NCBI GenBank assembly: GCA_016218915.1
Contig: JACRCQ010000042.1
Span: 265,274 to 329,273, forward strand
Direction: 5' to 3'
Source: Deltaproteobacteria bacterium
GTDB lineage: Bacteria > Myxococcota_A > Polyangia > Polyangiales > Polyangiaceae
DNA length: 64,000 bases
The notes under the pieces were generated by a model. The model was given only the letters and a program-made list of their open reading frames with translations. It ran no database searches and had not been told where the DNA came from. Made by a program: the position numbers and the translations under genes. Below, piece after piece: positions 34,464 through 43,220 of the stretch (the first letter of the stretch is position 1; each line of letters opens with the position of its first letter).

Positions 34464-35405
34464 GTGATCCCTCGAATTCGGGCAATCGCCGTGGCAGCGA
34501 CGATCGCGCTCGTCGGCGCGCTCACGTGCGCAGGGCCAATGCAGCCCGCACGTCCACCCCCTTCCGCATCGGTGCCTATGCGGCAATTCGCACACATCGA
34601 CCCGCCCGTTACAGTTGCAGGTCCAACGTGCGTCCGGACTCCTGCGAGTGATCACCCGGAAGTGAACCCTGACTGCTCGCCGCCCGGCTCGGGTCCGATC
34701 CCCGCAGAAGCGCTCAGCGAGTACGCTGCGTACCACGTGCGTGTGAGTTGTGGCCGCGATCCGATGCGCCCAGGGCTGTGTCCACTCGCACTGCGGATGC
34801 AAGAGGCCTACCGCAGCCGCGACACGAAAATGATGCGGGGCCGTCTGCGGCAGAAGTGGGTCTCTGGGATCGAGCGGGTCGCGTTGATCACCGCGATCCT
34901 GAGAATCGAGGGACGCGAGGACCCTGATCTGCGACCAGTGTTGGTCGAGGCGACCCCGACTGACGAGAAAGGGGTCTGGGACGCATTCTACGCGATCGAG
35001 GATCCTGACCCCTACATTCTGCTGGCAGAGGAAGCAGGACGTGGAAACGAAACCGCTGCGATGAAGCTGGAGGCCATTCGATCGCATTCCGATGGCCTGC
35101 TCAGCTCCATGGTGTGCTACCGCCTGCTGACCGTCGCGCTGGCTCATCAACCGGCGATGTACTTGCGCATCGCCGCCAAGTACGGAGCACGGGGCAGCCT
35201 GGAGGCGTGCGTGCTTGACCTGACCGACGGGCAGGGCTGCGGCTGGCCCACAGACATGCCGCCGCTCAAGCGCATGGAGATCGTCCGCAGAGTCAGGGAT
35301 CTGCCGCCGCAAGAGCCTGACGTGGAAGCGTTGCGACGGTCCCTGCTCGATGCGCTTCTGCCAAGACACGTGAGGGAGCGTGTCGGGGAGTGCATCGACC
35401 CCTGA
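34464..35405 (+). CDS. Hypothetical exported protein
   Basis: GTG start with GGAGG 5 nt upstream. The 313-residue product has a signal peptide (MIPRIRAIAVAATIALVGALTC, a possible lipobox), a Pro-rich linker with several Cys, and an alpha-helical C-terminal region (about 110-310) with repeat-like helices (RVALITAILRIEGRED, ETAAMKLEAIRSHSDG), perhaps HEAT-like. No known family identified. Confidence 0.65.
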   Translation: MIPRIRAIAVAATIALVGALTCAGPMQPARPPPSASVPMRQFAHIDPPVTVAGPTCVRTPASDHPEVNPDCSPPGSGPIPAEALSEYAAYHVRVSCGRDPMRPGLCPLALRMQEAYRSRDTKMMRGRLRQKWVSGIERVALITAILRIEGREDPDLRPVLVEATPTDEKGVWDAFYAIEDPDPYILLAEEAGRGNETAAMKLEAIRSHSDGLLSSMVCYRLLTVALAHQPAMYLRIAAKYGARGSLEACVLDLTDGQGCGWPTDMPPLKRMEIVRRVRDLPPQEPDVEALRRSLLDALLPRHVRERVGECIDP

Positions 35406-35562
35406 TCAGAAGGCCTGGCTCGGCGGTACGCGCGCGTCGGCATGCTGCTCATGCACCTGATGTTGACGAACTCTGTCTCGCCACATGGGTCGCAGTCAAC
35501 CTGGATCATCCAGGACAGTGCGACGCCGGTCCGTGAGGCGCGTCTCCTAAGGACGACGGCGC

Positions 35563-36117
35563 TCACCGCCTCTTGGCCTTGGCTCTCCGCTTTGACCCGC
35601 TCCCGCCCTTTGCCTTCGCAACAGGCTCGCTCGCGTGCGACCGCCCCTGCTTGGTCGTGCGCTGCGCCTCAGCCCCCTTGCGCCCCTTTGGCCGCTTGCC
35701 TTTGGGTTGCTCCTGGTCTTCCTTGCGAGGCTTGGACGCAGTCCGAGTCGAGTCCTTGTGCTTCCGGCCGTGCTTCTTGCCCTTGAGCTCTTCGCCCTTC
35801 TCAGCCTGATCCCTGCCCTGGCGCTGCGCTCGGTCTCCGGAGCGGGCCCTGTCCGGCGGCCTCAGCCCGAGAACGACGGCCGGCGGTCTGGCCGCCAGAC
35901 CCAGGCGCATGGCCCATTCTGGTCCGGGAATCGTTGCTGCCAGCTGGCCCGGTGATGGGATTGACCCGGCCGGCGACGCGGCAGCCGGCGCGGATGGCGA
36001 CGCTACGGCCAGCGCGCTCGACACAGGTGAGGGCGCAGACGCTGAGCTCGCCCAGGACCATGCCGCGACCACCACAAAGGCGATCCAAGCGAGCAGCATT
36101 CGGGGTGGAGGAGCCAT
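35563..36117 (-). CDS. Membrane-anchored protein with long Lys/Arg-rich tail
   Basis: A 184-residue protein: one N-terminal hydrophobic segment (MLLAWIAFVVVAAWSWASS), an Ala/Pro/Ser linker, then about 90 residues extremely rich in Lys, Arg, Gln and Glu (GKKHGRKHK, KGKRPKGRKG, KAKGGSGSKRRAKAKRR). Such a tail is likely disordered and could bind nucleic acid or anionic polymers such as lipopolysaccharide or teichoic-type chains. Start uncertain (ATG 36117, ATG 36099 or TTG 36198). Low sequence complexity makes homology searches weak. Confidence 0.5.
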   Translation of the reverse strand: MAPPPRMLLAWIAFVVVAAWSWASSASAPSPVSSALAVASPSAPAAASPAGSIPSPGQLAATIPGPEWAMRLGLAARPPAVVLGLRPPDRARSGDRAQRQGRDQAEKGEELKGKKHGRKHKDSTRTASKPRKEDQEQPKGKRPKGRKGAEAQRTTKQGRSHASEPVAKAKGGSGSKRRAKAKRR

Positions 36118-36503
36118 CCTGACCGGTTTGAACGGCGCGACGCTCCAAAGGTTGAGCGCTGTTTTCTGGCCGAGCTCGATCGCAGCAGCCTCGCCCAACC
36201 GGGGAAGTCAGCTGGCGCGCTGGGCTGCGCACCGATCCGTGTGTGCGCTTGTGATGCAGAGCCACACGAATGCGTGTCAGGCAGCGACTGCCGGATTCGA
36301 CCTCAGCGAGCTGCAGGCATGTCCTTCACCTACGCAGGGGTACTTGTCTTGCGGAGCGCAATCTTGCGAGCACCTACCGCCCTGGCCACGCGCTGGCCAT
36401 GCGCTCGCGAGCGACCTGCGCCCCAGGGATCCAAATCGCGAAGCCTCCATCGCCGTTGCTCTCGACGTGAGGATTGGGCTACCGTCGCGGTGAGAACTTG
36501 ACG
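36118..36503. other. Intergenic region between divergent genes
   Basis: About 386 bp. Open frames exist in it but have no recognisable product or start signals. It should contain the promoters of the basic-tail protein and of the TPR/PEGA gene; no clear boxes are seen. Confidence 0.4.
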
Positions 36504-37472
36504 ATGCAAGGACGTATCTTGAAGCTCATCGCAGTTGCGGGCGTCATCGTCGCAGGGCTGACCGCGCCAGCGACCCTTCTTGCCGGGCCGTCTTCATCGG
36601 ATCCGAAGGCCGCAGAGGCGCTTTTCCTGGACGGAAGAAACGCGCTTCTCCGAAAGGACTACGCCGTGGCGTGCTCCAAGTTCCAGGAGAGCCTGTCCCT
36701 GGTGCGGCGCCCGAGCACATTGCTGAATCTCGCGCAGTGCGAGGAGGCGCAGGGCAAGCTCGTTGCTGCTCTCGGACATTGGAAGGAAGGAGCGAGCGCC
36801 CTCGAGCAGAACGACGACCGCCTTCCGATTGCCATGGAGCACATCGAGTCGCTCGCGCAGAAAATTCCCGTGCTGAAGCTGGTCCTCGAGCCTGGGTTCC
36901 CGGCTTCTGCGCGGGTGATTCTCGACGGCGTGGAGCTGGCATCCGCGCTGGTCGGCACGGAGCTGAGGCTGGATCCAGGCACCCACGACATCGTGATCCG
37001 GGTCCAGGATGCCGCAGAGCAAAAGCAGAATGTCCGCCTGGAGCAGGGCGTCCGAAAGGAGCTGGTTCTTCGCTGGCAGGGCCAGTCTGCAGGCGCAGGG
37101 CAGCCCACGACCTCTTCGGACGCCTCCGCTGGGCGAAGCTCATCACGAAGGACCGTGGCCTATCTCTCGGGGGGCGTCGGGATCGTGGGCGTCGTCGGTG
37201 CGGTCGTTACCGGGGCCATGGTGTTGTCGAAGGACGCCGCCATCAAGGATGATTGCCCGGACAAGCAATGCAATGCACAGGGGCGTGACGCGATTCGCTC
37301 CGTCGATACGCTCATGACCGTCAATGCGGTGAGCTGGGGCGTGGGTGCGGTAGGCCTTGGCGTGGCGGCCTGGCTCCTGTTGACCGGCGATTCCGCAACG
37401 CCGCGCTCCACCGCGTGGACCCCGTGGGCAGGTCCGGGAGGCTATGGACTCGGAATGCAGAGGTCGTTCTGA
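36504..37472 (+). CDS. TPR/PEGA-like membrane protein
   Basis: A 322-residue protein with a signal peptide (about 1-28), a helical region of TPR texture (AEALFLDGRNALLRKDYAVAC, STLLNLAQCEEAQGKLVAAL), a PEGA-like beta domain (about 133-185: ARVILDGVELA, LRLDPGTHDIVIRV) and two C-terminal membrane helices (218-241, 276-293). This layout is very common in myxobacteria beside Ser/Thr kinases; it closely parallels the gene at 46081. The next gene's ATG overlaps this stop (TGATG), so the two are translated together. Confidence 0.75.
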   Translation: MQGRILKLIAVAGVIVAGLTAPATLLAGPSSSDPKAAEALFLDGRNALLRKDYAVACSKFQESLSLVRRPSTLLNLAQCEEAQGKLVAALGHWKEGASALEQNDDRLPIAMEHIESLAQKIPVLKLVLEPGFPASARVILDGVELASALVGTELRLDPGTHDIVIRVQDAAEQKQNVRLEQGVRKELVLRWQGQSAGAGQPTTSSDASAGRSSSRRTVAYLSGGVGIVGVVGAVVTGAMVLSKDAAIKDDCPDKQCNAQGRDAIRSVDTLMTVNAVSWGVGAVGLGVAAWLLLTGDSATPRSTAWTPWAGPGGYGLGMQRSF

Positions 37473-38380
37473 TGGGTGCAGCGCGTCCCCTGCCGTTCGC
37501 GATTGCGGCGGCCATTCTGACACCTGGATGTCTGTTGTTCATGGGCTATGATGACTACGTCGACCAGACCGATGCGTCGGCAGCAGGAGCGTCTGCGGGA
37601 GGATCTACACAGGACGCTCCCATCGATACGTCAGTAGGCGGATCCGCAGGAACCATCGGTGCCGGAGGCAAGGGCGGCGGAGCAGGGCAAGGCGGCGGCG
37701 GGGGCGCGGGGGGCTCGGCACAGGGAGGCGGAGCCGGCCAGGGGGGTAGCGGGGGCGCGGGAGGATCCTCACAGGGGGGCGGAGCAGGGCAAGGGGGCAG
37801 CGGCAGTGACGACGGCGGGGCAGAGGCGCCAGCGCCGTGCACGATCAACTCCTGCGGCGCCAGAAGCGTCTGCGTAGCCGGCGCCTGCAAGACCGCGCTC
37901 CGTGTCTTTGCGCTTGATATCCAGCCAGGCGGAGTCACCGGCTCGCTCATCGGACAGAGCACGATCGCCGATGCGAACTGCCAGTCGTGGGCAGCACAGA
38001 ACAGCTTGCAGGGCACCTGGAAGGCTTGGGTCTCCACCATCCAGGGCTCGCCCGGCGGATGGAGTCTGCCGGCCAATTTGGAGTTCAGGCTGGTGACCGG
38101 AGACCTCGTTGCGGCGGACTGGTCGGCGCTGACATCGGGAAGCTTGCAGCATGCCATCAATCTGGATCACACGGGCGTGCCGGTCACCACGCCATGCATC
38201 TGGACAGGAGCAGAATCCACGGGAGTGGGCACTGGCTATGACTGCACGGATTTCAGCCAATCGGTGAGCACGGACTTCGCGACGACCGGCGACCCGGCTG
38301 CAATGACCACTGCATGGTCGAACGCTGTGACTGCCAGGCCATGCAACGAGAAGTGCGGGATGTACTGCTTCGAGCAATAG
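37472..38380 (+). CDS. Lipoprotein with DUF1554-like domain
   Basis: A 302-residue protein whose ATG overlaps the preceding stop by one base (TGATG). It has a lipoprotein signal (AIAAAILTPGC), a Gly-rich linker with repeated GGGAGQGGSGG, a small Cys-rich motif (CGARSVCVAGAC) and a globular domain (about 165-302) that resembles DUF1554: ANCQSWAAQ, GTWKAWVST, an internal WTG and a final CGMYCFEQ. DUF1554 is best known from Leptospira surface proteins of unknown function. Probably surface-exposed and functionally tied to the upstream TPR/PEGA protein. Confidence 0.7.
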   Translation: MGAARPLPFAIAAAILTPGCLLFMGYDDYVDQTDASAAGASAGGSTQDAPIDTSVGGSAGTIGAGGKGGGAGQGGGGGAGGSAQGGGAGQGGSGGAGGSSQGGGAGQGGSGSDDGGAEAPAPCTINSCGARSVCVAGACKTALRVFALDIQPGGVTGSLIGQSTIADANCQSWAAQNSLQGTWKAWVSTIQGSPGGWSLPANLEFRLVTGDLVAADWSALTSGSLQHAINLDHTGVPVTTPCIWTGAESTGVGTGYDCTDFSQSVSTDFATTGDPAAMTTAWSNAVTARPCNEKCGMYCFEQ

Positions 38381-38435
38381 CAGTACGACGGGATGCGCAC
38401 AGCGAGCATGCGCTCTCGCGCCTTGCCCGCTCGCT

Positions 38436-39032
38436 TCACGGTGCTACCGCGCAGACCCCGTCCCCTCTGCAGTACCCTCTGTGCCCCGGACAGGGATTGT
38501 AGGTGCAGTTGACCCTGACGTGTTGGTTGAGGATCGTCTCGTCCGGCTTGCAGGGTCCACACGCGAGGTTCCGCGGGCAGTCTCCATCGCTCCTGCAGCG
38601 AATGGGAAGGTTCAGATCAGGATCGGGCGGCGGCATGCGGGTCTGCTTCTCGTAGGTGAATCGTTCGACGACGACGCCGTTGCGCGTCCATTCCATGACG
38701 TTGCTCGTGGAGCGAACGTCAAACGACTGGTTCTCCCAGGGATGGACCTGGAGCTTGATCGAATCTGCGCTCGCTTTGAACGTCCCTTCGAACCTGCACC
38801 TGGGCTCGGTTGAGCAGGAGTAGTCGACCACCCGGATGGCGCCCCTGCGCCCATCTGGCTCGAACTCGATCCAGCCCGTGGAAGGCAACCCGGTATCGCG
38901 CGAGAACTTCCACGACTTGTGCTGCCAATCGGAAGAAGCCGTTCCTTGGGGGCTGCTCGTGTCCGCGCACCTGCACGATGCGACGAGCGAAAGCGCCACC
39001 ACGGCAAGAGCCATCGTCACCCTCGAGCGCAT
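38436..39032 (-). CDS. Hypothetical lipoprotein
   Basis: ATG at 39032 is chosen: TATCCT lies 6 nt upstream and the product begins with a lipoprotein signal (MALAVVALSLVASC after six residues). The 198-residue protein has a beta-rich middle (SWKFSRDTGLPSTGWIEF) and a Cys-rich C-terminus (RSDGDCPRNLACGPC, CTYNPCPGHRGYC). No enzyme motif is seen. Downstream is convergent with the DUF1554-like gene. Confidence 0.65.
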   Translation of the reverse strand: MRSRVTMALAVVALSLVASCRCADTSSPQGTASSDWQHKSWKFSRDTGLPSTGWIEFEPDGRRGAIRVVDYSCSTEPRCRFEGTFKASADSIKLQVHPWENQSFDVRSTSNVMEWTRNGVVVERFTYEKQTRMPPPDPDLNLPIRCRSDGDCPRNLACGPCKPDETILNQHVRVNCTYNPCPGHRGYCRGDGVCAVAP

Positions 39033-39038
39033 GCGGTC

Positions 39039-39044
39039 AGGATA
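39039..39044 (-). promoter_or_regulatory. -10 box (TATCCT) of the 38436-39032 gene
   Basis: TATCCT ends 6 nt before the ATG at 39032; TTGGAC lies 17 bp further upstream. Confidence 0.5.
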
Positions 39045-39191
39045 CCGGAATCGAAGGCCCCGTCCAAGGGGCGCGAGGACGACGCGCCCGGCGTCAATGC
39101 GCTGCGTCAACAACGCTGACACCGTTGTGCTATCGCATTGGGAGGTGCCCCTCGGCAGGGTGCAGAGAAGGGCCCTCACGCGCAGTGCGCG

Positions 39192-39446
39192 CTAGTCGAC
39201 GACTTCTGCCTCGGTGAACCTGAGCTCGTTGCCAATCCGGTAGCCCTTCACGACAACGGTCTTGCCTACGAGCGAGCGTGTTTGTGCGTCGTCGAATGGG
39301 TTTCCCCCGTGGCGAGTCAGGACGATCCTCTCGCCATCGGGGGTTACGAGCACCACGCCGACGTGCGCACTGCCGGTTCCTCGTCGAAGCGGGCTTTCGG
39401 TCACGGTTCCACGTAGGGTCACCAGCTTGCGTCCCGAGTCAGCCAT
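39192..39446 (-). CDS. Small beta-rich protein, partner of the clan CD peptidase
   Basis: An 84-residue protein without signal. It is almost entirely predicted beta strand (KLVTLRGTVTESPLR, HVGVVLVTPDGERIVL, GKTVVVKGYRIGNEL), consistent with an OB-fold or small beta barrel. It starts 15 bp after the stop of the peptidase gene and so is in the same operon; an inhibitor, chaperone or substrate-binding role is possible but not shown. Confidence 0.6.
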   Translation of the reverse strand: MADSGRKLVTLRGTVTESPLRRGTGSAHVGVVLVTPDGERIVLTRHGGNPFDDAQTRSLVGKTVVVKGYRIGNELRFTEAEVVD

Positions 39447-39461
39447 CGGCCTGCTTCCTGC

Positions 39462-41129
39462 TCAGCTGCTGTGAACCATGCTGGTCCGCAGCACGTTGCC
39501 CTTTGCGTCGGTCTCGATTCTCACCAGCCTGATCTGCTTGTGGCCTGCGACCTCACGCCTGCCGCTCCAATAGTACTGGTAGATCGCGTGACTCGTCGAC
39601 GGCGTTGATCGGCGCCGGCCAGGCCCGGCGGCACGTAGGGGAGCCAGGCCAGCCGCCGCGATCTGTGCCCGCGAGACCTTGGTCTCCACGTGGTCGACGT
39701 GCACCGCGGCCGTTGTGAAACGGAATCCGCCTTTGCCGCTTGCCATTAGCTGTCGGACCGCCTGCAGGTGCCCCGACGCCCGGGCTCCGGCTGCGCGCGG
39801 CGCGTCGGTCCTGATTGGCAGCGCATCGCGGATCTGCGCTCCGAGCTGCATGCGGAAGATGCGGCGCTGCTGGCGCTCGGCTTCAACGGCCGGCGCGCGG
39901 GCGGCTGCCATGCGTGCAGGCGCAGCCGAGCGTCGGGGCGCTGGACCCGCCGGATCTCGCTGCTGTCCCTCGGCAGGTTGGATGGACGGATCGCCGAGCA
40001 TCACGTACTCCAGAAGGGTCTTCTCATCCTCGCGTCCCGGGGCCTGCCCCTGCTTCTGGATGGCGTGCATGTAGTCCTGCTTGGACTCGAGGAACGCGCG
40101 CCCCTGCGAAGCACCGCCGACGACCGCCTTGAGGTAGCGGCAGACGATCATGTCGGCGCAGCAGGCTTCGGACACGCCGACCCAGGCGATCTCCGTGGAA
40201 CCTGCGAAGCCGAACGCGCCGCCGCGCAGGTACGCACCAGCGATGGGCCAAGCGCCTTCCGGGGCCACCCTGGGATCGGACGGAGCAAACGTCTGCGCGC
40301 CATAGCAGCACATTGCAGCAACGATCGTGTTCGGGCGCAGCTTCTTGCGTACCGTGTCGCTCGACAGGGCGTTCGGATACGCGTTCCCTTTCTGGCCGTA
40401 ATAGTAAGGCGTCAGCTTTGCGCCGTGACACTTGATCATGTGAAGCTGCAGCCGGACTCTTCCAGTTGCCGTCGGCGTGTTGTCCCCTTCTGGAGGCGCG
40501 ATCATGAGCCCTGCCGTGGGCCGTCCGATGTAGCGCATGCAGCCCTTTCCAGCCTCTGTCCAGGGATCGCAGCAGATTGCGTAGGTGCTCGCGAAGGTCT
40601 TGGGCGGCTGCGGTACCCAACCGGTCGCTGTCGCGAGATGATCCAGCAGCCATCCGGGATCCTTGTCGCCCGGCATGTCTGGGATCCGGCCCACGACCCG
40701 GTCAGGAACGAGGAACGACTCCCGCTTGGCAGCGACGAACGGACGAGAGCACGCATAGGGATTGTCCGTCCTCACCGAGACGTCGTCGTCACCCGAGCCA
40801 CTCGAGTCGTAAGTCGGATTGGGCACCACGAAGTAGGGGATGACGTCGCTGCCGCCAAAGAGCACGAGGTAGTCTGGCCCGAGCTTCTTCCAGAGCGCGT
40901 CGATGGTCAGCTTCACAGCTTTTGCCGTGACGCGTCCCGTGATCGCAGGCACTCCCAATCGCTTCATCTGCGCCGCTTCGTCAAGAGCAACATGCACCGT
41001 CTCGATCCCTCGTGCTGCGTCGGCTGCGATCCAGCCCTTCACAGCCTTGTCGATCTTGAGCAGGTCATCGCTGCGGTACTTCTTCACCAGAGCCTTTCGG
41101 ACGGTCACGCTCAGTTTCACGCTTGCCAT
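39462..41129 (-). CDS. Cytoplasmic caspase/gingipain-fold (clan CD) peptidase
   Basis: The ATG at 41129 follows GGAGAAA; the longer frame upstream looks non-coding. The 555-residue protein has no signal peptide. Residues 85-385 resemble peptidase C25/caspase-like domains: DYLVLFGGSDVIPYF, the DNPYA and VVGRIPD segments, a His motif (IKCHGAK, His235), a Cys motif (AAMCCYGAQ, Cys274 or Cys275) and the closing LGDPSIQP found at the end of gingipain-type catalytic domains. The last 170 residues are Ala/Arg-rich and then beta-rich, with no known domain. Caspase-fold proteases in bacteria often act in regulated proteolysis or cell death. Catalytic assignment rests on motif spacing only. Confidence 0.75.
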   Translation of the reverse strand: MASVKLSVTVRKALVKKYRSDDLLKIDKAVKGWIAADAARGIETVHVALDEAAQMKRLGVPAITGRVTAKAVKLTIDALWKKLGPDYLVLFGGSDVIPYFVVPNPTYDSSGSGDDDVSVRTDNPYACSRPFVAAKRESFLVPDRVVGRIPDMPGDKDPGWLLDHLATATGWVPQPPKTFASTYAICCDPWTEAGKGCMRYIGRPTAGLMIAPPEGDNTPTATGRVRLQLHMIKCHGAKLTPYYYGQKGNAYPNALSSDTVRKKLRPNTIVAAMCCYGAQTFAPSDPRVAPEGAWPIAGAYLRGGAFGFAGSTEIAWVGVSEACCADMIVCRYLKAVVGGASQGRAFLESKQDYMHAIQKQGQAPGREDEKTLLEYVMLGDPSIQPAEGQQRDPAGPAPRRSAAPARMAAARAPAVEAERQQRRIFRMQLGAQIRDALPIRTDAPRAAGARASGHLQAVRQLMASGKGGFRFTTAAVHVDHVETKVSRAQIAAAGLAPLRAAGPGRRRSTPSTSHAIYQYYWSGRREVAGHKQIRLVRIETDAKGNVLRTSMVHSS

Positions 41130-41340
41130 GTCTTTCTCCCAGTGGGCTCCTCTCCCAGTTGGTGCAGGGCCGAGCTGGCGACGCCAGATCAGCGCCTGCT
41201 GCGTATGCTCCCCTCTTTGAAGCACTCCCGGGGAGCCGTAAGTCTGGCGCGAAGCCCGGCAGTTGTAAACAACGTTCATGCCCTGGCAAGCGCGGGCGGC
41301 CTCTGGCCCGGGGAGGCGTGCTTCCCCTCGCGTCTATCCC

Positions 41341-42333
41341 TCAATTCGCGTCCATCTGCACCGCGTACTCGCTCGATTCCGGCGGAGCTGGGGGTCGTGA
41401 GCACACCGACCAGGACCGGCGCATGGACTCCCAGATCGACGCCAACGTAGGATTCGACGATAGGCGCAAAGCGCTGTTGCCGTTCTCCTCCGCCTCGTCA
41501 GGCATCAGGGACACGAATCCCCAGGTCGCGAGGTACTGACCCAGGTACTCGTAGTTCAGGTAGATTGCGCCGTTGCCGTGCAGCAGCGTGACGAGCGGAT
41601 ACGTTCCCGGAATCGGTGGACGTCGCACCGAGCCGCACGTCGAAGGGTAGTAGATCCTCGCCTTGATCGCTGCAGCGTCCACATACGCGGCAGCGTAGGG
41701 ACCGGCATGCGACGACGATGCGCCTGGCAGACCGGTTGCGGCGGGTGTCGTGCCGTCGCAAGCTACGACCCCCGGTGCAGACTGCGCGAACTCGCCCCCG
41801 GTCGCGGTGGCTCCGCCCTTGCCGACGATGCCCACGGTCCCTGACTCGCTCGACGACAGCGTGATGATCGCGCGATTCTCGTCGGCCACGGCCGGCAAAG
41901 CGGAGCTTCCCACGGTGACCTTGATGACCGAAGGGAACCCCTGAAAGAACCGACAGCCATCGACCACGAGAACGTCGCCCTCGGTTCCCGCTGACGGTTT
42001 GAAGTCGTACAGCCCGATCTGGTTGGCCGGCACGACGTCTCTCTGCTCACACTGCCCCACTGCGAAGTCGCATACCGTCAGGTCCGCGCAATCATCCCAT
42101 GACCGGCATGCCCAAGGGGTCGGGTCCCCTTCCTCCGGGGCATCCAAGCCGGATGCGTCTTCGGAGCTCTCTTCGCCGACCGCCGAATCCGGCGCATCCA
42201 GCGCATCGGCGCCTGCTTCGAGCGTGCCCCCCGCAGCCCCACCTTGTTCTCCGCCAGCGCTCGATCCGCATGCCAGAGGCATGAGCAGGAGCGGGAGCAG
42301 GAACGCCCGCTGACCGGCCGGACCTGATCGCAT
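41341..42333 (-). CDS. TIG-domain lipoprotein with truncated alpha/beta-hydrolase
   Basis: A 330-residue protein: lipoprotein signal (LLLMPLAC), acidic linker, a Cys-containing segment, an IPT/TIG-like beta domain (about 100-170: IGLYDFKPSAGTEGDVLVV, VIKVTVGSSALPAV) and the start of an alpha/beta-hydrolase (YPLVTLLHGNGAIYLNYEYL). The hydrolase stops after the first strands: the nucleophile elbow and the catalytic Asp/His are absent, and the last 40 residues look unrelated. The gene seems truncated or frameshifted at its 3' end, so the enzyme is probably inactive. Confidence 0.6.
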   Translation of the reverse strand: MRSGPAGQRAFLLPLLLMPLACGSSAGGEQGGAAGGTLEAGADALDAPDSAVGEESSEDASGLDAPEEGDPTPWACRSWDDCADLTVCDFAVGQCEQRDVVPANQIGLYDFKPSAGTEGDVLVVDGCRFFQGFPSVIKVTVGSSALPAVADENRAIITLSSSESGTVGIVGKGGATATGGEFAQSAPGVVACDGTTPAATGLPGASSSHAGPYAAAYVDAAAIKARIYYPSTCGSVRRPPIPGTYPLVTLLHGNGAIYLNYEYLGQYLATWGFVSLMPDEAEENGNSALRLSSNPTLASIWESMRRSWSVCSRPPAPPESSEYAVQMDAN

Positions 42334-42485
42334 GATTGCTCGATGCTACCGCTGCGATCGCTCATCGTCTAGCACCTGACTCCGATTGCAGCTGAGCACC
42401 CCGACAAGAGGATTGCCGCTGGAATTCTCCGCGGAGCGGCTGTCTGGTTGGCACGGCAGAGCAGGTACTTTTCGGACGTCACAAC

Positions 42486-43040
42486 TCATCGGTCGCGCGG
42501 CGTAGAATCGGAGGACAGGCGTGCCTGCTTGGCGTAATCCATCACCGCATCTTGATATTGGGTCAACCATTCCGCGCAGAAACGAGGCAATTCAGCGAAG
42601 AATGCTTCAGCCGATTGCGAGCGCAGTCGTTCGACGTCGAGGTTGTCCCAAGATGTTGCGAGCGCGGGGCCCGGGTGGTCAGAGTCCAGCCATTCGATGC
42701 TTGGGTCCGCAATCCAGGCTTCGTCATCGTGAAAAATGTTGATCGAAATACCCAACGACCGTTGCCGTCTGACGGTATCTTCGATCAAGAGCGTATCTAT
42801 GAAAAAGCGGATGTGCGGCACTTCGCAGGTGGGGTCCCCTCCTCCTTCCAGATGCCCACCGCCGTTGTCCAATGAGGGCATTACGCTGTATGAGACACTC
42901 TCGAAGGCATGTAGCTCCTCGATCGCTATGGCGCATTTCAGAATCCTGCCCATGATGAGCCCGAAAGACTTAACGGCACGAAGGATCGCGATGTCAGCTT
43001 CTTCCATCTTGCCCCCGTTCCTTAGGATGCCCTGCGCCAT
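42486..43040 (-). CDS. Unknown protein with atypical base composition
   Basis: A 184-residue soluble protein (ATG at 43040; the frame continues upstream without a better start). The DNA is visibly richer in A/T than its neighbours. Landmarks are MEEADIAILRAVKSFGL, a histidine/glutamate-rich middle with DNGGGHLEGG, ISINIFHDDEAW and an alpha-helical C-terminus (QSAEAFFAELPRFCAEWLTQYQDAV). No family recognised. Composition and isolation suggest horizontal acquisition. Confidence 0.55.
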   Translation of the reverse strand: MAQGILRNGGKMEEADIAILRAVKSFGLIMGRILKCAIAIEELHAFESVSYSVMPSLDNGGGHLEGGGDPTCEVPHIRFFIDTLLIEDTVRRQRSLGISINIFHDDEAWIADPSIEWLDSDHPGPALATSWDNLDVERLRSQSAEAFFAELPRFCAEWLTQYQDAVMDYAKQARLSSDSTPRDR

Positions 43041-43220
43041 CTGTTCTTGAATTGAGGTCGCCTGACCTTTGATCTGCCATTGTACGCGAAGATCCGCCCT
43101 GCGAGAACCCCTGCAGACCCGGCGAGCGTCGCCGTAGTGGATCCTCCACCGGCCGCCTTGTCGTGGCGACCCAGGCATGAAACCATGGAAGGTAACATCT
43201 GCACGCTCGCGGAGTCTCCC

